Shown here in pieces: positions 1-12,500 of a stretch of DNA of 64,000 bases. Position 1 is the stretch's first letter. Each line of letters opens with the position of its first letter. This DNA comes from Pagrus major (lineage: Eukaryota > Chordata > Actinopteri > Spariformes > Sparidae): NCBI RefSeq assembly GCF_040436345.1, contig NC_133237.1, forward strand, positions 19,597,749-19,661,748, written 5' to 3'. The notes beneath the pieces were generated by a model. It was not told where the DNA came from. It searched no databases and worked only from the letters and a program-made list of their open reading frames with translations. Position numbers and translations under genes: made by a program.

Positions 1-669
1 AATTTGAAGACACCAACTTGATCATGAGGGATATTTTTTAATTCTTTATCGATTTATTAGTCAAAAGATAGAAGTCAAACTACTTCAACCTGCAGCCCGA
101 ATCATCAAGACTACAATTACACTCAGAGTAAAATAAACATGCTGAATCAACTCCAAGCTCTACATGCAATGATTGCAAAAACTGTGGAAAACTGAACAAC
201 AGTAACAACAAGCAAAAACCCAGATCCAGACCAGGCCTGTTTAGGGACAGGGGGACAGCAGTGACAGAAGCCCCCTGAAATGGCCACAGTCCTGGGACGG
301 CCGAGCACGGTGGGACTGGAAGTCTAATTAAAAACACAGCGCCTTTCCAGCAGCTGTGGCCCGGCCCAAAATGGAATCGCGCTCAGAAAGAGGGGGAGCG
401 AAGAAAAGACCAGACCAGATACGAGCTATATTATCCTGTCATGTCTCAGAGCAAAAGTGTCTGCTGAACTTTCAAAACTCAATCCAGAGAAACTCACACA
501 TCATCAACTGCTCCCAGATCAGTCAGACGCAGCAAAAAGCTCGATCCTTCTTACCATGACGGGCCTTTGGATCCTCTCAGTCCTCTCCATACCTCGTTTG
601 CCACGCTCGCCACACCACGGCAAACCAAGGGGGCAACGCCGGAGTCCACAGGCAGAGTTATGTGTATAT

Positions 670-671
<2 letters not shown>

Positions 672-733
<62 letters not shown>
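672..733. repeat. Compound microsatellite (GT)n(AG)n
   Basis: About 29 bases of GT repeat run directly into about 32 bases of AG repeat. Apparent ORFs across it on both strands only translate the dinucleotides. Confidence 0.98.
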
Positions 734-736
<3 letters not shown>

Positions 737-787
737 GGGCAACTAGTGTGAGTGTCCGCCTGCTAGTTTGACAAGTGCAGAAGTGTT

Positions 788-817
788 CATGTGTGTGTGC
801 GTGTGTGTGTGCGTGTG
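788..817. repeat. Interrupted (TG)n/(CG) microsatellite
   Basis: TG repeats broken by two CG dinucleotides. Confidence 0.85.
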
Positions 818-897
818 ATAGGAGAGAAAGCCAGAAAGGAGTGTATCCGTATGTGTGAAACCAGGAGAGCTGCTCTCTTAACCTCCAACCCCTTCAA

Positions 898-898
<1 letters not shown>

Positions 899-935
<37 letters not shown>
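899..935. repeat. (CA)n microsatellite
   Basis: An uninterrupted CA repeat of about 37 bases. Confidence 0.97.
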
Positions 936-937
<2 letters not shown>

Positions 938-2721
938 CCACCTTCCCCACCTCCACCCCCCAAAAACCTCCACAACCCAGAGGAACGTGAACCCTGTATA
1001 GAGGAAGGGAGCCGGAGCTGGCCGGGGGTCGGGTTGCAGGACTTGTGCTACATTTGCAAACTGGGGAAATATATTTAGCCACGGCCGGTCAGAAACAGGG
1101 ACATGAACGCACCGAGACCCAGAAGGAGGCTTGGTATGCAGCCGTCAGCCATTCAATGCCCCGGCTGACGTGGGAGAGGGCTGGGGCAGTGCCCAGGGAA
1201 ACCCCCCCTCCTCTCTTTCAGTCTTTGCTCCGTTCCTCTCGGCCTCTGTCCTGATCTCATTCTCTCCCCGTCTCTTTGTCTCCCGGAAAAAGGGAATCAG
1301 ACGATGGATTAATATGGATATGAGGGGAGGGAGAAAAAAGAGTCTGTGGCTCAGTGATCGGCGCAGTGACACTTTGAAGCAACTGGCGCTTGACGATTAA
1401 AGCCTTCAAAGTATCTGCTGAGTAGTTCCCACTCGCAATCCCCAACGAGGTGTCTGCTTCACAAACATACATCCTATGCGAACACGCAAAACATAAATCA
1501 TGGAAATGAAGCATGTAGTCTGGAATTAAAAGGCTAAAAGAGGCAGATAGGTGTGGTTGAAGGGGTCCACAGTGTCCACTAGAGGGCGACCTCTGACACA
1601 ATGACAGGGGCTTCACCATGGCTACACCTCCGAGCGCCTCTTCCACTCTTGTGTTAGCAGCTGATGACAACACAGTCAGCTGGACAAGGTGGAAAAATGG
1701 ACGCAGCAGCAACTGGTTCTCTGCTGGGATTTATATGTCAGGACTGACGGGAGGAAAGCTCGTCTCTCTGCAGGAGCTAAACCCTCGAGACCTTTCACAT
1801 ATGGCAGCGAGAACGTTGTGCTCTTGCCTTCAGGCCCCGTGCACACGTACGTGGGCATTTCTTAAAACAAAGCTTTGTCTATGCGCTTTGGCCGTCCGTA
1901 CACACATAAGCGCAGTTTAAGGTCACTTTTGGAAAACTTATTATATTAGATATTCAGAAACGCTGTTTTCAGTGTTTACATGTAGATAGGAAAAAACTGG
2001 GTTTTTCGGCTTGTCTCATTTGTTTAGCAGGCTTCTGATTGGCCAACGTGGCCCCTACATTAGAGGTTATATCAGCCTGCATTTGCGTTTTCATACCGTT
2101 CGTGTGGTTGGGAATTTTTTTGAAATCGGAGGAGGAAAAAAATACCTGTGTACTTGTGGACTAGGTCTGACAGGTATAAACAGGTTTTCCAGAGGTTGGT
2201 TGGTGCATCGCCTCTCCTTGCCACCTTTAAGAATTTATGAAGCTGTATCACAAAATGACAAAGATTTTACATTTTTACAAGGATGATAATTCTCATCGAC
2301 TGGAAAAATCATGAGACAAGAATACAAATTGTTCTTGTTATTTCAGAAGAATGGAAGTTACGTTAATGTTACATGATTCAATTTGAAACATATTCTCTAT
2401 TTTTCCATCAGCTTTTGGTGAAGTTTTAAAGATATACATTCACTTGTTTGTGATTAACTTGGATATTTTTATTTTAATGTTGGTTTTAGTGCAGTTTTCT
2501 GACAGGTCTTCTTCAGAAGCCTTTGTGGTCCTCATCCTTTAGAGGGATTCAGCCACTGAACTGGGACTGGGATGATTGGATCAAAGTGCTACAATGTTGT
2601 GTAAGAGCATGTGTGTTTTATAGTTGTTAATGATGAAAAAAACAGCTCAAAATTCATAATTTGAGGTAAAAAAAGATTTTTTTCTCCTGGAACAACAGCA
2701 GACATGTTCCCTGGTTTACAG

Positions 2722-2747
2722 AGCAGCAGCAGCAGCAGCAGCAGCAG
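2722..2747. repeat. (AGC)n trinucleotide microsatellite
   Basis: About eight AGC units inside presumed cacnb1 intron sequence. The poly-Ser and poly-Cys ORFs over it are not supported as genes. Confidence 0.93.
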
Positions 2748-2844
2748 ACAGTCTCTGCCTGTCTTTGCACACCTGAGGACGGAGCGTGTTTTTGTTGAAC
2801 TCGGTACACAAACCAGCACACTGCACAAACACGTAGGCTGCGCC

Positions 2845-2871
<27 letters not shown>
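2845..2871. repeat. (CA)n microsatellite
   Basis: A CA repeat of about 27 bases. Confidence 0.95.
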
Positions 2872-2875
<4 letters not shown>

Positions 2876-2964
2876 TCCCTCACGCACACAAACACAAACC
2901 CATCTAAACATCCTCTCCTTCGTCTCTCCATCCCACTGTGCCGGCACACGGAGGGAGATTCAGT

Positions 2965-2990
2965 GGCCCGGTTGCCATGGAAACCGGGCC
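2965..2990. promoter_or_regulatory. Imperfect 26-bp palindrome with an X-box (RFX-type) core
   Basis: The left arm GGCCCGGTT (2965-2973) is the reverse complement of AACCGGGCC (2982-2990), and the centre is CCATGG. Twelve of 13 pairs match, the exception being 2974 against 2981. The middle 14 bases, GTTGCCATGGAAAC (2971-2984), fit the X-box bound by RFX transcription factors. Regulatory use inside the cacnb1 intron is inference. Confidence 0.5.
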
Positions 2991-3040
2991 GAGTGTACCA
3001 GCCAGCTCTACCGTTGGCTGATTGTGGCTCTCATGTATTT

Positions 3041-3073
3041 GTGTGTGTGCGTGTGTGTGTGTGTGTGTGTGTG
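3041..3073. repeat. (GT)n microsatellite
   Basis: A GT repeat of about 33 bases with one CG interruption. Confidence 0.95.
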
Positions 3074-6000
3074 GGGAGTGAGTGTGCACTTGCGTAGGTG
3101 TGCGTGAGACTGTAAAGCCTATACGGGGCTCTGCTTTGAGTTGTTGAAGGGGGAGGCAAAAATAGGCTATATGTGCAAAAGCCTATAGAGTGGCGTCGTG
3201 CTTTGTCTCCTGCGATTAAAAGCCACAATCTTGGTCTTAACGCGCAGAAACACTCATCGATACTTCACACGGTAAACGGCCGAGTTGCTAAATGAATCTT
3301 TGGGATTATGTGCAGCATTTCAGCTGTTTAAAATCCCTCCGCTGCTAGCCTTGATGAGTGAAATGCACTAGCACGAGACAGGGGAGGGCATTTATCTCAG
3401 GAAGGAAATCATCCTTACTACGGCTAATGAGTTTTTCATGCAGCATGAGCGATTATGAATCGTGCCTGACCTGCGGGCCCCGGTGCACGTGGTCCGTCAG
3501 CGAGCGGAGTCGCAGAGTTAATGAAGGACAAGGCAGTGGGAAGGGTGATGTGTGTAGGCGAGGATGCAGCTAACCTTTAGAAACCACAGGAGAGTTCAGC
3601 TCCCTGTGTTCACCAACAGCCATGTCTTTTTGTTTTTTCTTTTTTCAGAGTCAACACCAGCACTGAACAGGTAAATGTCATTCAGCACGGGGCAAATCAG
3701 TTCCTCTCACAAATCAAGAGGTCAGATGGTAGAAGGGGGGGGGACTCATTTAGCTGCCGCACAGCGTGGCTTTGAGAAATGTCATGTCCAGACAGAACCG
3801 CGAGCGCGTAATGCCTTAACCTCGCCTTCGAAACTCCCCGTGGGGAAGACGTGTTCCTGACCCGATCCTAGCTGGACGACTGACAGAACCAATCAATGCA
3901 CCTACCTCTGCAGACGGGCGGAGTCGGGGTCAGAGGTGAGCAGTGTGGGGGTGAGTCTAACACCTGGGGACTAATAATCATAATCATAGCCCTGGAGGAA
4001 CCTCTGCTCTGACGCCGTGACAAGAAAGCTGCGTGTAGCTGCAGACACAGGGGTGTTACTGTTGTTAGCAGCGAAGATATCAGAGCCAATTCGACGTGTG
4101 AGATACTGAACATTATGTGGGCCGTCTGTGACAAACACAGGTGAAGAGGGGACGATGTTTAAAGGTGAGAAAATAAAGGGTTTAAGTTTTTCAAGTCAAT
4201 TGGAAAAGACCTGCAGCGCAGTAGATAAACTAAGGTGAAAAGTGATGTGGTAATAACAGATTGAAAGATCAATTTTACCCTCCAGAAAGTTTTTAAAGAT
4301 TATTTTTAGTTATTTCAGCCACCTTCTTTCTGACTTTTGGCTTTAAACTTATAATTATAAATCATTACATTTGCTCTTGGAGGTGAGCTTAGTGATGTCA
4401 CATTAATTTCACGAATAATGCAGATTATGTAGAAGAAAGACTCAAAGGCTAATGATTCCTCAAAAACCAAGAAATGTTTCGAGGCTAAGAATCCAATTAA
4501 GGTGATTTTAATCTCTTGGAATGAGAAAATATTAAAGGATTAACACACGACACAGAAAAACATGGTTTAACATGGGAAACTTGTTCAAGTAACAATATAA
4601 CTGTAACCACATGTTGTTTCTCGCTCGTTAGAGTAAACTTTGCGGGCGGGACTGCAAAGAACATTTGCAACAGGAGATAAAACAATTAATCGATCAATAG
4701 ATGGACAAAAAAGTTTGCAGGTTCCAGCTTCTCAGTTGTGAGGATTTAGAGATTTCTTTGAACGTATTTGGGTTTTTCGGAGCGTTTGTAAAGTAACTCC
4801 AGCTTTCAGAACAGATAAGCGTGGGCTGTGTGAAATTTTAAAAGCCATTTTTCATTACACCAACCAAAAACATTCAGGTCAAAGTGTTGATTTTAAATGA
4901 CGGAGCGTGAAGAGGATACCTGTCAGGATTTAGAGACAGTCCTTGTTCTCTTGTGTTTAAAAGTGGCAAGACGTCTTCAAATATGAAATCTCAGAAATAC
5001 TCTGAGTAAATCTGGAGCCATGAGTGTTTATAAAACACAACCGAGTTTTTAATTTTTTGAGTGAGGTCACATCTGGTGTTGTAATCTTCTCTCAGAGCAG
5101 AACTACAGACTGTTGGAAAAGGTGACGATCGCAGGCACTGCATCTCTCCAGGGGGGCGACTGATGGTCACTTGGTAGTACAAACTAGGCTGACTTAATCA
5201 GGTCTAGGGCTCGATATAGTAAGAAACAAAATCACAATTTGAATATTTTGAATAAATGTGATCCACGATTCCCGGGAATGATCATTTTTGCGTCGTAATT
5301 TTCATTTTCACTGAAAAAAACATGATGACGTGACATTTCTTGGGGTCTGTATTAAACAAACATGTCTTCTTGTGTCTGTTGTTTGTATATATCACACACA
5401 TATTGATCATTTTATGACTCATTGTGTAGAACTAATCAGGCCACAGTCTGAATGTGGACCACACTGGCACGTAGACAATATGGATGAGTTTTTACCACTA
5501 ACGCTGGGCCTGTGAGAGCTGTGTTGCTATGGATACTGTCTGGGTAATTGTCAGTTTGAGAGCGTGGCACACTGACCAAACTTCATCGAAACTTGGACAA
5601 ACAAAGATTGAACATTTTGAATCCGACCAGAAGAGGACGGACACTCGTGGCACCCCAAATATAATCTGTTTATCTGTGTTTGTTGACAAATGTTTGACTG
5701 GTGAGCAACGAGCTTCATCAATCAGGAAAATGTTTGGCTGGTGATTATTTTTGTGAGTAATTCATTACTTGTTTAGTTTAATAAATAACCAAAGTCAAAG
5801 TGCCAATGTCTTCACTGCTGCTCGTTTCGCTTAATAGTCAAAAAACACATATATATTTAATTACTTTTTCGCACTGCTATAAAACTGTGAAAAGCAGCAA
5901 CTGTTCATGATTACTTTCAGGCAGATCAGCTCATTGATTGATCACCTTGTTGTATATACTTGTTATAACATGCTATATGTATTTGCCTTGAGTGTTTTTT

Positions 6001-6546
6001 TGATATTGTGTGTTAAAAATGTTTTTGCTGCTGCACAAAACATTTAATCTCACAATTAAAGTTTGTCTGGAGAGAAAAACAAAAAGTCATCATAAAAATG
6101 ATAATCGAACTATGCTGTCAGGGAGAGTCTGTCTTTAAGCTGGGAAATATCATGAGACAACGTCATATGTAACAGGAATAGGTGGTTATTGAGTTTGTTT
6201 TTGTTGATTTCAGGACGTTACAGAGAAGAGAAAGTTATGATAATAACTTAGGACTTATCTCTACTTATCTATTAGGTTTCAGCAAAGTTTTAAAGATGAA
6301 TCTTGCATCCAAATGAACACTCACTCGTTGGTGATTACCTGGATAAAAAAAAAAGTAAATAATAGTAATTAAACTACACCTTCAGGGAAATAAACAGAGC
6401 GGCTACATTCCCAGCACTGAACGTTCCTCACTTTGTCTCCATTAAACTTTCAAATGATTCTTCATTAAATAAAACAGGCGGGAAGCTGAGACCCGAGTGT
6501 GGCACTTGGATTAGTCTGGAGGAAGGATTAAAGTGTGAAACGTTAC

Positions 6547-9500
6547 CTGTCGGACAAAGCTGTTGGAGGTGGTGTCAGAGGAGGTGCTTCCATCCGAGCG
6601 CTTAAATCGGCTCTTCCTCTTGGCGTACTTTCCCTGAGAGCGGCGGGGGTCGGAGGGCAGGAGAGAGGGAGGATTTGGAAGGAAAGAGAAAAAGACACAA
6701 AAAGTTTAATTACGTTGCTCCACGATAACTTATTCTGACATGTCCTGTAGAAAACCTTGTTTCTGGGGAGCATGGCAGCCATTAACATTTGGCACAGCGT
6801 TTGTAAAAAGCTTCTGAATATGATCAGGCAGTCAGATGGAAGCGGAGATAAAAGAGTCCCAGACTGGAGAGGAAGTCATGCAGAGCGTCCACGAACAACC
6901 TTCATTACTCGTCATTTTTCATGTTCGGATGCAAACCGGGGACCTTGTAATCTGATTGGCAGACCCCTGGCAAATGGCCTATCCGGGTTGGGCAGAGGCC
7001 ACACATCGCATTATGAGCCCACCCTGCCCGCATCGCCATGGTTACACAATGCTGACTAATCACATTTGTCGGCAATCAGAGGAGAGACTGTGGCTGTTGT
7101 TCCTCCAGCGTGAAAAAAAGAAGAGAACTGCAAGTTAAGAAGATCAACGCACAGCAAACTGTCCTGCATATTCAAACACCATCACACCACAGGGGGTATA
7201 GCTCAGTGGTAGAGCATTTGACTGCAGATCAAGAGGTCTCCGGTTCAAATCCGGATGCCCCCTGGCTTTTTTTTTTTTTTTTCAGTCACGTCTCATGTTC
7301 AAAGCAGCTTTAAACAGCACGGACTAAAAGACTTTGTCTTCGCTTTAGTCTGTTTACCACAGATCAACTGAACTTTTAACTTTAAGATACCGTTCCTTTG
7401 CTTCCCTCTTCCAAATAGCCACTGCTTCCTCTCCAGGAAGTATTCTCATTATCGATTCATATGTTTGCTCAGTCAATAATAATGTCAACTGATGTCTTTA
7501 AACCGCTTATTTTCCAAATAGCAGTCCAGAAACTAAAGATATTCAATTTACAGAGACATGAGACAAAAAAGAAGAGCAGAGAGGAGGAAGAGCGGCACAA
7601 AATGTTCCTTGATAAATGACTTAAATGAGTAAACAATAACTAATGTACTATCTTATTTATTCGTATTCTTTTAGGACAGTCTGCAAATCAACTGCAACAT
7701 GAAACCTGCGTGACACACTGTACAGTACAGCAGCCACTCAGAAACAGTCGTACATACATAACTTAATGTTTGTCTAAACAATGTTATCGTTGTTTGGTGA
7801 CTGCAGTCCACAGCTGAAGTCCACAGTGATCTGCAAAGTTGTTGGTGTTGTGTTCATGCGCCGGGTGGAAACTCAAATATCAAAAGATTTGAACCCCTTT
7901 TAATTAGAAATCACTTCGCTACTGTGTCTGCGACCTTGGTCCTCTGTTGTTGGAAGCTGCTACTCTGAGGAAACAAAAAGCGATCCAGTTTGTTTTTGTG
8001 ATAGAGGCTACAACAATAGAAACGCTCAACACAAAAGGCAAAGGAAAAGTTGTCTGTTTCTGCTTCATCAGCTGAACTACTGCACATTGATAATTAGCTT
8101 ATTAGGATCCCTGTTAGCTAATGCCAGGATGTTAGCTGGTCCTCCTGGGTCCTGAGACTACAACACATTAATCAGCAAGTTTTAAAACTTTGCCAAAAAG
8201 GAGCCATACAGAGGTTGAATGTAGTTGGAAACATATCTTTGGTAAATTTACAATTTATTTTAAATGAACTTCATATGATACTGAGAAGTGTATCTTTTTG
8301 AATTCTTACTTAAATGTGTCTAAAACAACGTGTCAAGTCTTGTCAACATTGCTAGTTTTGGACTACATTTTCAGCCCCAGTACTGACATGGTGTATCTGA
8401 ACACCGAAAAGAACCGGGCTACAGTCGGATTTAAATGTTTTCAGTATGAAGCTCGTGACAATCCTGACACCTGCACGCACAAATACTGTAAACACTGAAA
8501 GTCACTGATCAGCTGCTTCAAAACTGCTCCAAATGTCTGTTCTGGGACCAGCAGGAGCGAGTGTTTCATCATCACTCACATCGTGTGCGACCGGGCACAC
8601 CGAGGCCTTTAAACAAACACGACCTGTTACACCACCAGCGTTAACAGATAAAAGAAGATGTTTTCACATCTGTCGCACGCTACACTCCAAAACAAAATTG
8701 AAGCTCAGGAATTCATTTGAATTTTTTTTTCCAACCTCCTGTTGTGCAAAAATAATGTATCCAGCCCCCGTGTGCCCCGCTTGATTTACTGCTGCTGATG
8801 GATAGGATGAACACGCAGCGGGAAGTTCCACAGAAGTGTGACACATCCAGCAGCAGCCATTACTGTGTTACTGTGGTTACTGGCTTTTAATGTGGAAGTC
8901 AAACTGGAGGTGATGATAGATGAGAAAGAGACTGATATAATGAAAAATGGAGCATGACATCACTGCTGGCAACTCTCTCCTCCTACGCCGGAAAAGTCGT
9001 CCAAGAATCATGACTTTAGAGGAAAATGCAGCGTGCACTGATGACTATGCAGAGACTCGAAGACGCTGCTTAGTTTCTGTCACTGTAAATCATAATTCAA
9101 AAGACACAATCGGACTTTTCCCAACATTTCGTCCAGGACGTAAGATCCAGATGACGACACCTGGTCACAGGTTTTTACCTCTACAGCTGGTTCTTATCAT
9201 CCTCCTTCTGTATGTACTATGATCTGATTTATGATGATTTATTCAACTGTAAGATGGATTTTCTTCTTCAGATCCGTCTGAAAACAACACTTACATGCCC
9301 ACCATGTCCATTTAAAACAGTTTCTGCTCCATGCAACCATTCCTCCTCTTCATATCGCCTTTTAAGAGATCCCTTCCTAATGTGCTTTTAGTTTAAGCGA
9401 CGGAGGACAATATCCACAGTCCTCACTTTAATGCACTAATGTATCAAAGGGTGAGTTCACCCAAAATTGAAATTTGAAGTCATTAATCTACTTTGTTTTG

Positions 9501-12500
9501 GAGAATGATTCAACGCTGTTTTTTCTGTGAAGCTCCAGAAATGTTTTGTGGACTACGAATCTTTATCCGCCTTTTCATCAGCACGGAGGGGAATAGATGA
9601 CGACTGACTTTTCCTTTTTGGGGCAAACTTATCCTGAACTGTTTATCTTAGATGAGGTTTCAGCGGCCTGAGCAAAGAGATCAAGAGGGTATCTTGCAAA
9701 TGTGCAGCCTTTTCTGTTGTTTTCTCTCCAGAATCACAAAGAGGGAATTTTATAGGAAAAAAGGACGACAGCTTTGAAAAGATATCTACTCCTTTTGACT
9801 AACTGAGACTGCTGAGGCCTCGTGAGCTCAATGTGTACGGAGTATTTCATCCCCCATTTTCTTAATTAATTAATTAATCAGGAAATGAATAATTATTTAT
9901 TAAAAGAGCACTAGGAGGTGATCTTTTAACGGCACAAGAGGAGTGATCATAGAAAAGTTGTCTTAAAAACTGTGAACCTTTCCTTTAAGAGCGTAGAACA
10001 CGCTGCACAAACTCTCACATAACTGGTGTTTGGGTCTATCCAGTTGCAGATCTCTTGGTTACACCGGGTGTAAATGAGGTCGTACTCGCTCTCTGTTAAT
10101 ATTTTGGGGGTGCAACGCAACATGACAGTCAAACAGGCTGTAAACAAACCCCCAGTTCAGCCACACAGTCTGGACAGACGGATCTTATCCACAGCAGTGT
10201 ACAATGAGGGATGTGAGGTCAAAGTTGAACCAAGCAGCGCTGCTAAACCTGACTGTGAACAATGGGCAGCGTAAGTGATTTATTTTTTGTTTAGTTAACA
10301 GGCTCAACAGCAGCGGCTGGTGTTGTTTTTAGTTTTTGAGTCTGTGTGTGCCATTTTGGCAAAATGTGGTCCTGGAGACATCTTTGGTGGCGCGAACTAC
10401 CACAGAAACAGTCCTCAGTAGTTAGCCAGGTGTTTATATGTCTGTCTGTCTGTCTGTGAACAGATTTTTGTCAGCTCGGTTGCATCAAAGCCGTGAAAGA
10501 CACAGTCATGACACTGGCGGGGTGTGTAGTTGAGATCGAAACGAAGGCCGAGATCGAAGGTTGGCGTGGTCAGAGCCCTCTCACACTTCACACCCTCCCT
10601 TTTTGTTTAGTTGTTTGCCTTTTCGTGGCTTTGTTTGACAGGAAAACGGTACGACAGAGAGAGGAAATGAAATGCAGCAGAGGGCCACAGGTCAGAATTG
10701 AACGCTGGGCTGCTGCAGCCTCTGTATGCGGGGAGCATCTTCTACCGACTGAGCTACCGAGGCGGCCCAGACACATTTGTTTTGATACAGTCAGGAAAGT
10801 CTCAGGGTGATGGCCAAGCAAGGCTCCAGACTGATCTGTCACTGCTGCACCTAAGATAATAATGCCCTTTAATTTAATCTCCAAGCAAATTATGTTAATG
10901 ATTGTAAACAGGAATGAAGGCGAAAATGCTGGTTTTTCTTCATTTAAAGGTGCACTACGTAGTTTTAAGGAAGACATTTTAACAAGAAGAGAATGATGTT
11001 TTTACGCCTAAACACAGTCGCACCCTGGAGCCCAAATCTGAAGATTGGTGCAGTCCGAGCCGTGAATATCTAAAAGAACCAAAGACGACTGAGTATTTAT
11101 GGGTCGCAAAACGGTCTCCAGCGACTTAGATAACATGATTACACCGTGGATGTTTGCTTTGCTGGAGATGTTGCTGTGCCACCAGATATCTCCGTAATTA
11201 AGCTGGCAAATGAAACGTTATCAGAACAGATAACCAGAATACGACCTTGTGTTATAAAAAAGCTGTTTCTCTGTGCTCTGCTTTGACGTGATGTGTGTGG
11301 GTTCAGGTGTGTGCGTGTTGTGTGTGTGTTCGAGGGGTCACCACGATCGGCGCCGTGATGTGCCGAGTTCCTGTCAGCAAAGGGCAGGGAAATGCCAGAG
11401 AAGGCATGAAGGGAAGGCTTCCTGTTGGTAAACATCCTCCCAGATTATGTGTATAATTAGAGAGGGTGTTGTGTGCGAGCAGGGGGCTTTAATCTGGAGC
11501 GTGGAGGGTGGTGGGCGGCGTGGTGCACGATATCACGACTGTAGAAATGTAAACCACATCACGCTCATCCACCCCGGAAAGCTCCATACATTATTCTGCC
11601 CACAGATCGCCACACTGATCTGCAAACCGACGGCGGCCAACAGACACGATCTTTAATCTAAGCGGCCCTCGGGCGCTGAATTTGGATCAGCTCTCGGCTC
11701 ATTTTCTTCATCCGCGGTGGCAGAAAAACCTTCAGGATATTAGAAATGCGTTTGGCTGCTCGTCGCTCCACAGCAGAGTTATAAATACATACACCAGCAT
11801 GACCCGCTGCAGGCCTGCATGAACTTTATATCTAATTGATCACACACATAAATACACAAACAGTGTTCCCCGCTGCCTGGCACGAGGAGGGGGTCCATCT
11901 GCTTTCTCACCACAGCCGATAAAGATCTGACTTCTAAAGAAGAGCCAGGGCGAGGTGAGATGGCGAGAGCGGGATTGGAGATAGTGGGACACCGAAAGTG
12001 GCCGGGGAAAGGAACGAGGAGAGATGAGAAGGAGCTGGGAGGAGTGGGAGTACAGAGGAGAGAGCAGGACTTGGCATGGTTTGAAGCGTTGGTTGTCTGT
12101 GGTGAGGTGTTTTTTTTTCTTCTTCCTTCTCCAGAGAGACAATGACTGAGCGGAGCGTGGGTGTGTTTGTTCTAGATATTCCTCATCAATGTTTTTTTTT
12201 TTCTCCCTCTCCTTCTTATTTCTCATCCATTTAAACTGTTATGACTAAACATGCCCACGACATCATGTCACTTCCTCACAGCCGCGGCCTATTTGTAGCT
12301 GCGAGAAGAGTGACACCATTGAAAGTTGATGGCTAAAATTGTAAATGAAGGAGAGGGGGAGAAAAAAAAAAGTTGATTTTTGGAGGATGGAGGAGGAACA
12401 TTTTCTCCTCATTGAAAAACAGATGTGACACCGGCCCAAACTTCAGTCTTCTCCTCTTTTGTTAATAATAATAACACCCACCTGGTTAATTACTGCTTCG

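Larger units (their letters stand above)
1..6546 (-). other. cacnb1 intron 2 (5' end of the intron; continues beyond the left edge)
   Basis: I found no further cacnb1 exon here. The next expected exon (encoding the GSAESYTS-type segment) was not seen on the minus strand, so this is inferred to be intron. It holds microsatellites at 672-733, 788-817, 899-935, 2722-2747, 2845-2871 and 3041-3073, and a near-palindrome with an RFX-type X-box at 2965-2990. The long open frames in it are simple-sequence artefacts or unsupported. Confidence 0.6.

Noticed and set aside
1257-1712. 151-codon minus-strand ORF in presumed cacnb1 intron 2
   Set aside because: No recognisable domain and no similarity to the expected next cacnb1 exon.
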